64,000 nucleotides of DNA. It comes from an uncultured Glaciecola sp. GTDB taxonomy: Bacteria > Pseudomonadota > Gammaproteobacteria > Enterobacterales > Alteromonadaceae. Location of the stretch: positions 40,867 through 104,866 of the forward strand of contig CAKZLI010000010.1 in the NCBI GenBank assembly GCA_937125395.1, given 5' to 3'. Position 1 is the first letter of the stretch, and each line of letters opens with the position of its first letter. The notes beneath the pieces are model-generated. The model was not told the DNA's origin. It searched no databases and was given only the letters and a program-made list of their open reading frames with translations. A program made the translations under genes and the position numbers. This document shows, piece by piece, positions 43,139 through 54,467 of this stretch.

Positions 43139-43803
43139 AAAAACATCTCAACTATGACACAATCATCATTATCATTTGTTGTCGGGTTACATGCTGTATG
43201 AGTGCTTACATTAGTGCTTGTATGCAAGCGCCAGTGTGATGCTGGCCAACTCAACATTATTGTATATCTAGAACCTGCACTGCACGGTGTTGCATCGGCT
43301 GTATTTTGATCCGCACATGTGACTGACACACGCATATTCGGGTTGTGTTGAATACTGGCACAAGAAAGTTGATAAGCATCAAACGCTGAGAGCTGACTGC
43401 GCGTGCAATCGATTTGTTGACAGTTAGCTAATGTTGCAGGAAATTGCTGACAAAAGCATGCATGAGCGTTGACCGAGCTGCTGCAACTCAGATTAGCAAA
43501 GTTGTATAAATTGCTATTGACGTAGCCCTCATCAATAATTTTGCCAGCAGTATCTGCCAATCGAAACGCGGATAAACGTAAACGCTCAGACACCTGTCCT
43601 GCAACAAGTACCGCTTGTGAACGAGATAACGCATCGGCATGATTAAATGAGGCGACGAATTGCAAAGTGGCTACGCCAAGTAAACCAATGGCTAAGATGA
43701 CTAATGTAACCAATATTTCAATCATACTTAGCCCTCGCTGCCTAAAGCGGGGATTAATGGACGTTATAGATGCAGAAAGTAAGTTCAAAATATGGCTCAA
43801 CAA
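43135..43803 (-). CDS. pilV: Type IV pilus modification protein PilV
   Basis: RQRGLSMIEILVTLVILAIGLLGVATLQ. Confidence 0.88.
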   Translation of the reverse strand: MLSHILNLLSASITSINPRFRQRGLSMIEILVTLVILAIGLLGVATLQFVASFNHADALSRSQAVLVAGQVSERLRLSAFRLADTAGKIIDEGYVNSNLYNFANLSCSSSVNAHACFCQQFPATLANCQQIDCTRSQLSAFDAYQLSCASIQHNPNMRVSVTCADQNTADATPCSAGSRYTIMLSWPASHWRLHTSTNVSTHTACNPTTNDNDDCVIVEMFL

Positions 43804-44100
43804 ATTAATAGATACTTAATTATGTATAACCATATGCAAAGAAGATCCAGCTAAGCGCATGCAAAACCGATCTTAAGTAATGGATTTAGGTACAAAACTG
43901 TCCTGTTCACCGTAACTAATCACTATTAAAAATAAACGAGAATACATGAGTTTGAATGCCAGTATCGTCATTGCGTTGAGGCATAAATATCTCAATAAGC
44001 GAATTATCAGTTCTATGGATCAATGGTCTTTTTTGTAAAATGCTCTTTACTTAAACCTAGTATGTTTAGCTATAGCATTTAATCACAGAGGAGTCATACA

Positions 44101-44304
44101 TTGATAACAGCATCGAGCGCTCACTTAGACACAGTGGGAAAAATACAGATAAGAGAAAATCCATGGGCCGTCAAAGACATTAAATGGCAATATTTATTCC
44201 CATCAGCTACGCGGTATTTGCATTCATATGATGGATATTATTACCGATATCATGTGCGTAGCACTTCACGACGACAAAAAACATCAAGGCCATTGGACTT
44301 CTAA
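44101..44304 (+). CDS. Hypothetical 67-aa ORF (TTG start), low support
   Basis: GAGGAG Shine-Dalgarno-like sequence upstream; no recognised family. Confidence 0.25.
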   Translation: MITASSAHLDTVGKIQIRENPWAVKDIKWQYLFPSATRYLHSYDGYYYRYHVRSTSRRQKTSRPLDF

Positions 44305-44345
44305 TTGCCGTTAGCCCAGAAAGTTAGGAGTTCAAGCTGTTTCAG

Positions 44346-45287
44346 TTACAGTTGTTTCAGTTGCAGTTCTTTGGGTACCGCAAATTCAATATTTTCTTCG
44401 CGGCCAGTGATCTCAGTAACCGATTGTGCACCATGAGCCTGTAACGCATCAATCACACCTTGAACTAACACTTCAGGCGCTGAGGCGCCAGCCGTTACGC
44501 CTATGGCGTGTTTATCCACTAACCATGATGGGTCTATCATTGCCGCATCATCAATCAAATAAGATGGCGTACCCAGTTTCACAGCCAACTCACTTAAACG
44601 ATTAGAGTTGGAGCTATTGGTGGCACCAACTACTAATAACAAATCACAACTTACCGCTAGCTCACGCACGGCATCTTGACGATTTTGGGTGGCGTAACAG
44701 ATGTCATCTTTTCGTGGTCCATCGATATTAGGGAATGTCTCTCGTAATGCATCAATGACATCAGCAGTATCATCTACCGATAAAGTAGTTTGTGAGCAAT
44801 AATACAATGCGTCTGGATTTTTGACTGTTAATTGGCGAGCATCGTCTGCAGTTTCAACTAAATAAATACCACCAAGAGGGTTATCGTATTGCCCCATGGT
44901 TCCCTCTACTTCAGGGTGTCCCTTGTGTCCTATTAAGATACATTCGACGCCTTTTTTACTGGCACGCATCACTTCCATATGAACTTTTGTGACTAGTGGA
45001 CAAGTTGCATCAAATACTTTTAAGCCTCGTTGATCTGCCTCGCTGCGCACCGCTTGCGATACACCATGCGCAGAAAAAATCACAATACTCTCATCAGGCA
45101 CTTGATGTAACTCTTCAACAAATACGGCACCGCGCGCTTTAAGCCCATCCACGACAAACTTGTTGTGTACCACTTCGTGCCGGACATAAATCGGATGTTC
45201 AAACAATTCCAATGCACGTTCAACAATGGTAATTGCACGGTCAACGCCAGCACAAAAACCACGAGGATTAGCTAATTGAATTTGCAT
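44346..45287 (-). CDS. ispH: 4-hydroxy-3-methylbut-2-enyl diphosphate reductase
   Basis: [26 protein letters not shown]; CxxC-type Fe-S positions. Confidence 0.97.
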   Translation of the reverse strand: MQIQLANPRGFCAGVDRAITIVERALELFEHPIYVRHEVVHNKFVVDGLKARGAVFVEELHQVPDESIVIFSAHGVSQAVRSEADQRGLKVFDATCPLVTKVHMEVMRASKKGVECILIGHKGHPEVEGTMGQYDNPLGGIYLVETADDARQLTVKNPDALYYCSQTTLSVDDTADVIDALRETFPNIDGPRKDDICYATQNRQDAVRELAVSCDLLLVVGATNSSNSNRLSELAVKLGTPSYLIDDAAMIDPSWLVDKHAIGVTAGASAPEVLVQGVIDALQAHGAQSVTEITGREENIEFAVPKELQLKQL

Positions 45288-45339
45288 GTTTTGAATATCC
45301 TTAATAAATTAATGAGCATTGCGCATGCTCAACACAACG

Positions 45340-45801
45340 CTAAGCGTTAATTACGTCAATAATTTCAACGTCAAAAATAACGGTCTGACCTGCTAATGGG
45401 TGGTTAAAATCCACTGTCACTGAATGCCCTGCAATGCTGCGGATCATACCCGGTAATTCACTACCATCAGGTTGAGTAAACGCAACTATCATGCCTTCAG
45501 CTACTTCAAGCTCTGCTGCAAATTTCGACCGCTCAACATGATAAATATTATCAGGATTAGGTTGTCCAAACGCATCATCAGCATTGAGTGTAAATGAGGC
45601 TTTGTCCCCAGGTGTTAATCCGCGTAAACAGGCTTCAAAATTAGGTGTTAGACTGCCATCACCCATGACCATCTTGGCAGGTTTATTGTTAACCCGTGTA
45701 CTATCGGCAGCTGAACCATCTTCCAGTTTTAAATCAAAATGCAAAATCACTTGTGAGTTATCAGTAATTGCATGTTCACTAGTATTTGTCTCAGTGCTCA
45801 T
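45340..45801 (-). CDS. fkpB: FKBP-type peptidyl-prolyl isomerase FkpB
   Basis: FKBP/SlpA family, between ispH and lspA. Confidence 0.93.
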   Translation of the reverse strand: MSTETNTSEHAITDNSQVILHFDLKLEDGSAADSTRVNNKPAKMVMGDGSLTPNFEACLRGLTPGDKASFTLNADDAFGQPNPDNIYHVERSKFAAELEVAEGMIVAFTQPDGSELPGMIRSIAGHSVTVDFNHPLAGQTVIFDVEIIDVINA

Positions 45802-45803
45802 GT

Positions 45804-46376
45804 TTATTTTCCTATCTTGTCATTAGTGGATGCCTGCTCGCTTTCATTGTTCACGAACATATCAAGGATTAATAATCCTGCACCAATAAAAATTACACTA
45901 TCGGCAACATTAAATGCCGGCCAATGGTAGGTTTCATAATAAAAATGTAAAAAATCAATAACGTAACCATGTACTAATCGGTCATATAAATTGCCCAATG
46001 CACCGCCTAATATAAAGGCAAACGCAACTGGCATTAAACGCTGCGACTTGGGTGAATGATACAACCACCAGATAATGACACAACTGACGACTGCAGCAAT
46101 AATCGTAAAGAAATAACGTTGCCAGCCACCGGCATCACTCAAAAAACTAAACGCAGCACCGTAATTATGCACATACGTTAAATTAAAAAATGATGTCACT
46201 TGCACCGACTCATACAGATTAAACACATCAACTACAGCATGTTTAGTGAACTGGTCAATGATCAACCCTAACAAAGCGATCCACACAAACCTTAGTCCAG
46301 TTTGGCTAATATGTCCCCAGCCAGATAGCTTAGTCGCCTGCTCTGGCTGAGTTAAATTATTTGCTTGCTTTTCCAT
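45804..46376 (-). CDS. lspA: Lipoprotein signal peptidase; start at MEKQANNLTQ
   Basis: IDQFTKHAVV, FNVADSVIFIGAGLL, GGALGNLYDRL active-site regions; the longer ORF start lies inside ileS. Confidence 0.95.
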   Translation of the reverse strand: MEKQANNLTQPEQATKLSGWGHISQTGLRFVWIALLGLIIDQFTKHAVVDVFNLYESVQVTSFFNLTYVHNYGAAFSFLSDAGGWQRYFFTIIAAVVSCVIIWWLYHSPKSQRLMPVAFAFILGGALGNLYDRLVHGYVIDFLHFYYETYHWPAFNVADSVIFIGAGLLILDMFVNNESEQASTNDKIGK

Positions 46377-46392
46377 GATGCTTGACACCTTA

Positions 46393-49218
46393 TTATGCAA
46401 ATGCGCGCGCTTCACCTGCACCGTCGATGTTGTCAACACAACGCCCACACAGTTCGGGGTGAGCGGTGATTGTGCCAACGTCTTCACGGTGGTGCCAGCA
46501 GCGAACACATTTTTCGCCGCTCGATTTAGTGACTTTAACAAATACATTTTCCATACCTGTTACACTAGCATCGGCAGGTTTATCAGCTAAATCCGATACG
46601 GTTGCAGTAGACGTAATTAATACAAATCGCAATTCATCGCTTAATTTAGCCAGTTGTGATTGCATTGCCGCATCGGTGTAAATCACTACATCCGCTTCTA
46701 ATGCACCGCCTAACACGTCATCTTTACGTGCTTGTTCTAGTGCACCATTGACGGCGTCTTTAACCTGGAGCACGTCAGACCAAAACGCATCGTCATAGCC
46801 CTCTTTAGCGCTGACAGTTGGCCATGCATCATACCAAGTACCAGTGAATACGAATTCGTCTGGATTTTGATCAGCTTGTGGTAATACTTCCCAAATTTCT
46901 TGTGCCGTAAAACTGGTAACCGGTGCCATCCAACGTACCATTGCTTGGACAATATGATACAAGGCAGTTTGGCATGAACGACGCGCAAGACCATCTGCTT
47001 TTGCCGTATATTGGCGATCTTTGATGATATCCAAATACAAGCTACCCATATCAACCGAACAAAACTGCATGAGTGTCTGGGTGACACCTAACAAGTCATA
47101 CTTTTCATACGCCGCTGTGATGTCAGCTTGCGTCGCTTGTGCTTTGGCCATCGCCCAACTATCCAATGCCACCATATCTTCCGGAGCAACACAATCTGTG
47201 GCAGGGTTAAAGCCATTAAGGTTGGCTAGTAAAAAACGCGCGGTATTACGAATACGACGATACGCATCCGCTGAGCGCTTGAGGATCTCATCAGATACGG
47301 CAATTTCTGAACGGTAATCAGTAGAAGCCACCCACAAACGTAAAATATCAGCACCGTATTTATTAAAGACTTCTTGTGGCGCAACGACATTACCGACTGA
47401 CTTTGACATCTTACGACCGTGTTGGTCGACGGTAAAGCCATGGGTTAATACTTGTTTGTAAGGAGCATGACCATGCATCGCAACACTGCTCATTAATGAC
47501 GACATAAACCAACCACGATGTTGATCTGACCCTTCTAGATATAAATCAGCAGAGGCTGGAATATCGTCACGGCGATCAACTACAAACGAATGGGTTACGC
47601 CTGAATCAAACCATACATCCAAGGTGTCGGTGACTTTTTCATATTCAGCCGCATCAGCGCCTAATAATTCTTCAGCAGACAGATCCCACCAAGCTTGAAT
47701 GCCTTTTTGTTCAACGGCCAATGCGACAGTTTCCATGATCTCTGTAGAACGAGGATGTAACTCACTGGTGACACCATGAACAAATAACGGGATCGGCACA
47801 CCCCATGTACGTTGACGCGAAATACACCAATCTGGACGACCTTCAACCATTGTTGAGATACGTGCTTCGCCCCACTCAGGGATCCACTGGGTGTTTTTAA
47901 TTTCTGCTAATGATGAGCTGCGCAGTCCATTTTTATCCATAGAGATAAACCACTGCGGCGTCGCACGGAAGATAATAGGTGTTTTATGACGCCAGCAATG
48001 CGGATAACTATGTTCATATTTGGTTGCGAGCATCAATGCATCGACACTACGTAAATGTTCAACAATCACATCATTGGCTTTAAACACATGTTGACCAGCA
48101 AACAACGGCGTATCTTCAATATACACACCATTAGCAGCAACCGGATTATACACTTCAATGCCGTATTGTTTACCCACATTAAAATCGTCTACCCCATGTG
48201 CTGGTGCAGTATGCACACAACCGGTACCTGACTCAGTCGTGACGTGCTCGCCTAAAATAAGCGGCACGTTAATGTCTAAGTAAGGATGGGCAACTAATGC
48301 ATGCTCTAAATCTTGCCCTAAGCAGGTAGCAACAACTTGATAGTCACCTTCCGCAATGCCATAACGGGCCATACAGGCTTCAACTAAATCTTGAGCGATG
48401 ATAATTTGTTGGTCAGCTAATGCTACCAAGGCATACTCAAGTGTCGGGTGAATTGAAATGGCACGGTTTGCTGGAATAGTCCAAGGCGTTGTCGTCCAAA
48501 TTACCACGGAGGTATTATTTACTTGCTCCGCAGATACACCGAATGTAGCAGAAAAAACACCGGTATCATTAATTGCAAATTTAACATCAATCGCTGGAGA
48601 AACCTTATCTTGATACTCCACTTCAGCTTCAGCTAACGCTGAACCACAATCGGTACACCAATGAACGGGCTTAAAGCCTTTTTCTAAATGCCCTGAATTC
48701 ACAATGCCAGCCAAGGCACGAATAATATCGGCTTCAGACTGAAAATTCATGGTCTTGTATGGATTGTCCCAGTTACCAAATACACCTAAACGGATAAAAT
48801 CTTTCTTTTGCCCCTCGATTTGACGCTCAGCGTAAGCACGGCATCTTTCACGAAACTCAGCAGCGGTGACTTTTTTGCCCGGCTTACCGACTTTCTTTTC
48901 GACCATCAATTCGATCGGTAACCCATGACAATCCCAACCAGGCACATAGGGTGCATCAAAGTCAGCGAGTGTTTTGGATTTAACAATCACATCTTTGAGG
49001 ATCTTGTTCACAGCATGCCCAATATGAATATCACCATTGGCATAAGGAGGGCCGTCATGCAAAATAAACGGCGTTTTCCCTGCTTTTGCGTCACGGATCT
49101 GTTGGTATAGTTTTTTCTCAGACCATGTTTTTAGCATTTTCGGCTCGCGCTGGGCAAGATTGCCGCGCATTGGAAATGCAGTTTCAGGTAAATTCAGGGT
49201 GGCTTTGTAATCACTCAT
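46393..49218 (-). CDS. ileS: Isoleucyl-tRNA synthetase
   Basis: [28 protein letters not shown]-terminal zinc finger [12 protein letters not shown]. Confidence 0.98.
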   Translation of the reverse strand: MSDYKATLNLPETAFPMRGNLAQREPKMLKTWSEKKLYQQIRDAKAGKTPFILHDGPPYANGDIHIGHAVNKILKDVIVKSKTLADFDAPYVPGWDCHGLPIELMVEKKVGKPGKKVTAAEFRERCRAYAERQIEGQKKDFIRLGVFGNWDNPYKTMNFQSEADIIRALAGIVNSGHLEKGFKPVHWCTDCGSALAEAEVEYQDKVSPAIDVKFAINDTGVFSATFGVSAEQVNNTSVVIWTTTPWTIPANRAISIHPTLEYALVALADQQIIIAQDLVEACMARYGIAEGDYQVVATCLGQDLEHALVAHPYLDINVPLILGEHVTTESGTGCVHTAPAHGVDDFNVGKQYGIEVYNPVAANGVYIEDTPLFAGQHVFKANDVIVEHLRSVDALMLATKYEHSYPHCWRHKTPIIFRATPQWFISMDKNGLRSSSLAEIKNTQWIPEWGEARISTMVEGRPDWCISRQRTWGVPIPLFVHGVTSELHPRSTEIMETVALAVEQKGIQAWWDLSAEELLGADAAEYEKVTDTLDVWFDSGVTHSFVVDRRDDIPASADLYLEGSDQHRGWFMSSLMSSVAMHGHAPYKQVLTHGFTVDQHGRKMSKSVGNVVAPQEVFNKYGADILRLWVASTDYRSEIAVSDEILKRSADAYRRIRNTARFLLANLNGFNPATDCVAPEDMVALDSWAMAKAQATQADITAAYEKYDLLGVTQTLMQFCSVDMGSLYLDIIKDRQYTAKADGLARRSCQTALYHIVQAMVRWMAPVTSFTAQEIWEVLPQADQNPDEFVFTGTWYDAWPTVSAKEGYDDAFWSDVLQVKDAVNGALEQARKDDVLGGALEADVVIYTDAAMQSQLAKLSDELRFVLITSTATVSDLADKPADASVTGMENVFVKVTKSSGEKCVRCWHHREDVGTITAHPELCGRCVDNIDGAGEARAFA

Positions 49219-49239
49219 ATCGACGTCTATCCTGGATGC

Positions 49240-50202
49240 TTATTGCAAAGGTTTGTTTGCAACAGCGTTAGTTGCAAAAGGTTCGCTAAGAAGTGCACGG
49301 GCTTGTTGTGCATCATGCGTAATTTGGGTTTGTAATTCTGCAAAGGTATCAAATTTTTTGATCCCACGCAGTTTGTGTTGCACAGCAACACGCAGATATT
49401 GACCATAGATATCTTGGTCAAAATCAAAAATATGGACTTCTAACAATCCTTGATGGCCGTCTACAGTAGGACGTGTGCCAATATTTGCCACGCCGTTATA
49501 GCGTTGACCTTGACACAGTACTTGCACAGCAAACACACCTATCAATGGCGCTTTGGCGCGTTGTAAATTCACATTAGCGGTTGGAAAACCGATCGTACGA
49601 CCGCGCTCCTGACCATGCACGACACGACCATTAATCGTAAATTCACGCCCTAGCATATCATTAGCTAAGGCAAAATTGTCTGCTGCAAGGGCTTCTCTAA
49701 TAGCGGTTGAACTAATACGGTTATTATCCATCCGATAACTCGCCGTACTAACCACTGCAAAGTCATGCTGCTGCCCGGCAGCTTGCAACATGGCAAAATC
49801 TCCCAGCCTTGCTTGGCCAAAACGAAAATCATCACCCACCACCAAAAACGCGACACCTAATGCTTCAACAAGGGTGTGTTGAATAAAATGCTCTGCTGAT
49901 TGACTGGCAAATTTTTCAGTAAAATGAACGCAAATCAACCGATCAATACCGATTGCTTTGAGGTCATCATACTTGTCTCGCCAGCGCGATAATCGAGCCG
50001 GTGCGTGCTCCGGAGAAAACACTTCTTCAGGTTGCGGTTCAAATACCATTACGGTTGAAGGTAAACCTAAGGCGTTAGCTTGCTCAATTAACGAGGTCAG
50101 AACGGCCTTGTGCCCTAAATGCACACCGTCAAATTTACCAATAGTCAACACACAACCTTTATGTTGTGCTCGAATATTATGTAATCCTCGAATTAATTCC
50201 AC
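49240..50202 (-). CDS. ribF: Bifunctional riboflavin kinase/FMN adenylyltransferase
   Basis: TIGKFDGVHLGHKAVL, GRTIGFPTANV. Confidence 0.96.
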   Translation of the reverse strand: MELIRGLHNIRAQHKGCVLTIGKFDGVHLGHKAVLTSLIEQANALGLPSTVMVFEPQPEEVFSPEHAPARLSRWRDKYDDLKAIGIDRLICVHFTEKFASQSAEHFIQHTLVEALGVAFLVVGDDFRFGQARLGDFAMLQAAGQQHDFAVVSTASYRMDNNRISSTAIREALAADNFALANDMLGREFTINGRVVHGQERGRTIGFPTANVNLQRAKAPLIGVFAVQVLCQGQRYNGVANIGTRPTVDGHQGLLEVHIFDFDQDIYGQYLRVAVQHKLRGIKKFDTFAELQTQITHDAQQARALLSEPFATNAVANKPLQ

Positions 50203-50321
50203 AAGCCGTCCTAACTGAAGTTAAACCTTTCATTTCAGGCGCGTGATTATAAACGACTCAGCGCGTATAATCTAATGAAAATCCAAGCAATATCGAGAGG
50301 ATCAGGTTAATTGTGAGTCGT

Positions 50322-50531
50322 TTAGGTCTCATTGGTTGCATTTTCGTCATCGAATATTGTTTCTATTGGCTGAGCAAACAATCTCGCCGTCTTAAAAGCC
50401 AGCGACAAGCTCGGATCATATTTGCCTTTTTCGATAGCGACAATGGTTTGTCTAGACACATCTAGGCGCGTTGCTAACTGCGCTTGCGTCCAGTCGCGTT
50501 CGGCACGTAACACTTTTAGTCGGTTTTTCAT
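50322..50531 (-). CDS. Short XRE-family HTH transcriptional regulator
   Basis: MKNRLKVLRAERDWTQAQLATRLDVSRQTIVAIEKGKYDPSLSLAFKTARLF; internal start chosen over the 113-aa ORF. Confidence 0.88.
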   Translation of the reverse strand: MKNRLKVLRAERDWTQAQLATRLDVSRQTIVAIEKGKYDPSLSLAFKTARLFAQPIETIFDDENATNET

Positions 50532-50532
50532 A

Positions 50533-50796
50533 TTACAAATACTTTCGGTGGGCCAGTAACATGCCAATGGCATAAGTGATGCCCGTGACAAATAAAACAG
50601 TTGATGGATTAGGTGAACTCTGCATGATTTTGGCACTCTCCAATAATCCAAATACGGCCCCAAAAATCACACTACAACCTAATGATAATGCCATTGCTTC
50701 AAGATGGATACGTTGTTGCAATTCATCCAAGCCCTCAAGATGCACTTTGTTAGCAATGATCATGTTGTACCCCATGAAGATGTTGGTCACAATCAA
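50533..50796 (-). CDS. Small two-TM membrane protein paired with the XRE regulator; TTG start or frameshifted from ATG at 50828
   Basis: Hydrophobic segments; ends 1 nt before the XRE start. Confidence 0.6.
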   Translation of the reverse strand: MIVTNIFMGYNMIIANKVHLEGLDELQQRIHLEAMALSLGCSVIFGAVFGLLESAKIMQSSPNPSTVLFVTGITYAIGMLLAHRKYL

Positions 50797-50926
50797 TATG
50801 CCGGTGATTGTGGTGATTGCAGGCTCATAAGTATAATTCCTTTGTCATTAAGTAAAACAAACTTTACTTTAATACTATAGGAATGATATCGCCCTGTGTC
50901 AAGCTTGCTTTACTTTTAGTGTGGGA

Positions 50927-52471
50927 CTACATACTTTTTAAGTCTTTAGGACGGATACCTAATACGCCTAACATACAAGCATAAGATATTACTGCGACAC
51001 ACAACCAAGCAAAAACATGCCCGAGTCGACTCACAAAATCTAAGCTTGACCAGTCAGCTTGTTCCCGCAATAACCATACGCCAATCGCCATTACTAATGC
51101 CGCGAGTAACATTTTTACTAAGCGCCACAACACCACGGATTCTAGTTGATACACTCCCGCTTTAACTAACCCACGATACAACAGAGCTGCATTGAGTGTA
51201 GCGGATAAACTGGTAGCAATCGCCAAACCAACATAACCAAACGGTATCGCAAATATCACGTTAAACCCCATGTTGGCGATCATCGCAATGATCCCAAATT
51301 TTACTGGGGTCTTGGTGTCTTGACGCGCATAATAGCCAGGGGCGAAAATCTTGATCAGCATAAAACTAACTAAACCTGAAGCATATGCGAGCAAACTCAT
51401 GCCTGCCATTGATACATCATTACTCGTAAACGCACCGCGCTCAAAAATTACCGACAAAATAGGCTCTGCCAAAACCATTAAGCCAAAACAGGAAGGTATC
51501 CCTAACAAGCACACCATCGTTAATGCCCAATTCATATTGCGCTTAAATTTATCTTGGTCTTGGCTCACATGATCACGCGATAACGCTGGTAGAATCACTG
51601 TCGCAATTGCAATACCAAATAATCCTAGTGGAAACTCTAACAAACGATCTGAGTAATATAGCCAACTGACCGATCCGGTCATCAAAAAACTCGCAATCAA
51701 CGTATCAAATAATAAGTTAATTTGACTCACCGACACGCCAAACAATGCAGGGATCATTAACGTGCGTACTTTTATAACGTTTGGATCGCGCCAACCCCAG
51801 CGTGGACGAACTAAGACACCAGCCCGATACAAAAATGGTAATTGAAATAATAATTGCACTAAGCCACCAAAAAACACGCCCCAAGCCAATGCATACGCTG
51901 GTGTGCTAAATTGATCATGGAGCAACCAAGCACATAAAATTATGGATACATTGAGCAGCACTGGGGTAAAGGCGGCGACGGCAAAACGATTCAAAGTGTT
52001 CAAAATAGCACCAGACAAACCGGTCAAGGTAATAAAAAATAAATAGGGAAAGGTAATTTTGAGCATGATGCTGGCTAATTCAAATTTTTGACCGTCAGGT
52101 TCGTCATTCAAAAAAGCGATAAACCAACCGGTACCAAACAAGGCCGCAATGACTGGAGAAGCAATGACACCAACAACCGCGGTAAAAAATACGATCGCGC
52201 CTAATGTACCAGATATTTTGGCGATAAAATCCAGACTCAGTTTACGATCATCTTGTGCATGCACTTCAGATAACACCGGCACAAAAGCTTGTGCAAATGC
52301 ACCTTCGGCAAATAATCGACGCAAAAAGTTCGGGATCTTGTTAGCAAAGAAAAATACGTCTGCGCTGGCACCTGCCCCCATTAAATTAGCCACAACGACG
52401 TCTCGAATCAAACCTAACACGCGGGATAACAGAGTCATGACGCTAACAATAATGCCGGATTTTAAAAGCAT
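50927..52471 (-). CDS. murJ: Lipid II flippase MurJ (MviN)
   Basis: MLLKSGIIVSVMTLLSRVLGLIRDVVVANLMGAGASADVFFFANKIPNFLRRLFAEGAFAQAFVPV. Confidence 0.97.
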   Translation of the reverse strand: MLLKSGIIVSVMTLLSRVLGLIRDVVVANLMGAGASADVFFFANKIPNFLRRLFAEGAFAQAFVPVLSEVHAQDDRKLSLDFIAKISGTLGAIVFFTAVVGVIASPVIAALFGTGWFIAFLNDEPDGQKFELASIMLKITFPYLFFITLTGLSGAILNTLNRFAVAAFTPVLLNVSIILCAWLLHDQFSTPAYALAWGVFFGGLVQLLFQLPFLYRAGVLVRPRWGWRDPNVIKVRTLMIPALFGVSVSQINLLFDTLIASFLMTGSVSWLYYSDRLLEFPLGLFGIAIATVILPALSRDHVSQDQDKFKRNMNWALTMVCLLGIPSCFGLMVLAEPILSVIFERGAFTSNDVSMAGMSLLAYASGLVSFMLIKIFAPGYYARQDTKTPVKFGIIAMIANMGFNVIFAIPFGYVGLAIATSLSATLNAALLYRGLVKAGVYQLESVVLWRLVKMLLAALVMAIGVWLLREQADWSSLDFVSRLGHVFAWLCVAVISYACMLGVLGIRPKDLKSM

Positions 52472-52632
52472 ATAAATACAGGAAACTAATCTAAAAGTGG
52501 CCATAGATTAGCACTAAGTGATTGTGTTGGGTACAGGCTTAATAAAAAAGCACACAAAGCCATTGACAATAAGTTCATAAAAACAGATAATCTGCGCCCT
52601 AAATTTTACATGAATTTTTTTCGGAGTTCACA

Positions 52633-52893
52633 GTGGCTAACATTAAGTCTGCTAAAAAACGTGCAATTCAGGCCGAGAACCGTCGTCAGCATAATGCGAG
52701 CCGTCGCTCTTTCACCCGTACCTGCATAAAGAAAGTACTTGCTGCGATTGCAGCTGGCGATAAAGATGGCGCGCAAGCGGCACTTGTTGCTGCAACACCA
52801 ATCCTTGATCGCATGGCGACCAAAGGTTTGATCCACAAAAACAAAGCTGCTCGTCATAAGAGCCGTTTATCTGCACAAATTAAAGCGCTATAA
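52633..52893 (+). CDS. rpsT: 30S ribosomal protein S20
   Basis: [26 protein letters not shown]; divergent from murJ. Confidence 0.99.
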   Translation: MANIKSAKKRAIQAENRRQHNASRRSFTRTCIKKVLAAIAAGDKDGAQAALVAATPILDRMATKGLIHKNKAARHKSRLSAQIKAL

Positions 52894-52930
52894 TCAAAGC
52901 CCTGTAATTTAACGTAGACACGTTTTTGAT

Positions 52931-52957
52931 AAAAAGCACCTTAGGGTGCTTTTTTTG
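52931..52957 (+). terminator. Rho-independent terminator of rpsT
   Basis: AAAAAGCACC-TTA-GGGTGCTTTTTTT. Confidence 0.9.
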
Positions 52958-53036
52958 TGCCTGATATGTTACCTTTGAAACCGAAGTACCACCATATTAC
53001 GTATACATCATATCTTTAAATATAATCAAAACAGGA

Positions 53037-54443
53037 ATGTTTATGCCTAGGTTTCGTATCACGCTACTTGCGTTTGTTCTAACAGCTTTATTCGGCTGTG
53101 CTGTCACCCAAGCTCCTTCAGCCCCTAAAGACAATTTATCAGCACTACAAGATATTGCGTTAACAAGCCCACTGGCTTTTGACATCGTCAAATCATTAAC
53201 CGTTGAAGTCGGCCCTCGCATTGCCGGCTCTAAAGGTGATAAACGCGCCGTTGCCTGGGCTCAAGCAAAATTTTCCGAACTGGGTTTTGATAAAATATAC
53301 ACTCAACCTGTGCGTGTACGAAATTGGGAACGTGGATTTGCCGATGCACAGGTAGTGAGTCCCTTCCCGCAACAACTAGTTATTACTGCATTAGGTGGCA
53401 GTATTGCAACCCCTGATACTGGTATCACTGCACAAGTAGTTATGTTTGAATCATTAACGGCACTAGCAGCTGCGCCATTAGCAGAAGTCAGCGGCAAAAT
53501 AGTATTTTTGAATACCCGAATGCAACGTGATCGCCAAGGCCGATTTTATGGCAAAGTGGTGCCCAATCGTGTAAATGGTGCCGTTGCAGCCGCCAAACAA
53601 GACGCATTAGCAGTCATTATTCGCTCGGTTGGTACCGCTAACTCTCGCTTTGCCCATACGGGTGTCATGCGCTATGACGATGCGATCCACAAAATCCCTG
53701 CAGGTGCGATTTCTACCGCCGATGCAGACACGTTAGAAGCAATGCTTCAAGGTGAGCAGCCTGTCACTTTAGCGGTGAATATGCAAGCGAAGGATGCTGG
53801 GTGGCAGACGTCCTACAATGTCATTGGTGAGTACACCGGTACGACCCGACCTGACGAAGTAGTATTAATCGGTGCGCATTTAGATTCATGGGATGAAGGT
53901 ACTGGCGCATTAGATGATGGCGCGGGTGTGGGGATCGTTACCGCAGCAGCTAAATTAGTGAAAGAAACATTAGGTCAACCGCAACGCACCATTCGCGTTG
54001 TGTTATTTGCTGCAGAAGAAATTGGACTGATGGGTGCTTATGAGTATGTTCGCGCTAATAAGGCAGATCTACCCAATATTATACTTGCTGCAGAATCCGA
54101 TTTTGGGGCAGGTAAAATTTACCAAATGGACACACGCTTCGCTGATGCGGTGAGAGATGAACCTCAATCGTTGTATAAGCGTTTAGAATCATTAGGTGTG
54201 AAGTTAGGTAATAATACGACAAACGGTGGCCCTGATGTCTCTATGCTACCTAAATATGGAGTGCCAGTGATTGCTTTAAAACAAGACGGCACCTATTATT
54301 TTGATTACCATCATACTGCGGATGATACGTTGGACAAAATAGATCAAGATGATTTGCAACAAAACCAAGCCATTTGGGCACTCGTGACTGGATATATGGC
54401 AAATAGCACATTTGACCCTCGTCCAGCAGAACCAGCCCAATAG
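53037..54443 (+). CDS. M28 family metallopeptidase, predicted lipoprotein
   Basis: Lipobox-like LFGC; VLIGAHLDSWDEGTGALDDGAGVG, FAAEEIGLMGAYEY zinc-peptidase motifs. Confidence 0.92.
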   Translation: MFMPRFRITLLAFVLTALFGCAVTQAPSAPKDNLSALQDIALTSPLAFDIVKSLTVEVGPRIAGSKGDKRAVAWAQAKFSELGFDKIYTQPVRVRNWERGFADAQVVSPFPQQLVITALGGSIATPDTGITAQVVMFESLTALAAAPLAEVSGKIVFLNTRMQRDRQGRFYGKVVPNRVNGAVAAAKQDALAVIIRSVGTANSRFAHTGVMRYDDAIHKIPAGAISTADADTLEAMLQGEQPVTLAVNMQAKDAGWQTSYNVIGEYTGTTRPDEVVLIGAHLDSWDEGTGALDDGAGVGIVTAAAKLVKETLGQPQRTIRVVLFAAEEIGLMGAYEYVRANKADLPNIILAAESDFGAGKIYQMDTRFADAVRDEPQSLYKRLESLGVKLGNNTTNGGPDVSMLPKYGVPVIALKQDGTYYFDYHHTADDTLDKIDQDDLQQNQAIWALVTGYMANSTFDPRPAEPAQ

Positions 54444-54467
54444 ATAATTTTTAAAGGAAGCGTTAGC

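Noticed and set aside
46377-46547. Extended lspA start ([13 protein letters not shown]...)
   Set aside because: Lies inside the ileS 3' end in another frame; MEKQANN start at 46376 fits LspA
50532-50663. Extended XRE ORF start (MGPYLDYWRVPK...)
   Set aside because: Overlaps the membrane protein gene; the HTH domain begins directly at MKNRLKVLRAERDW
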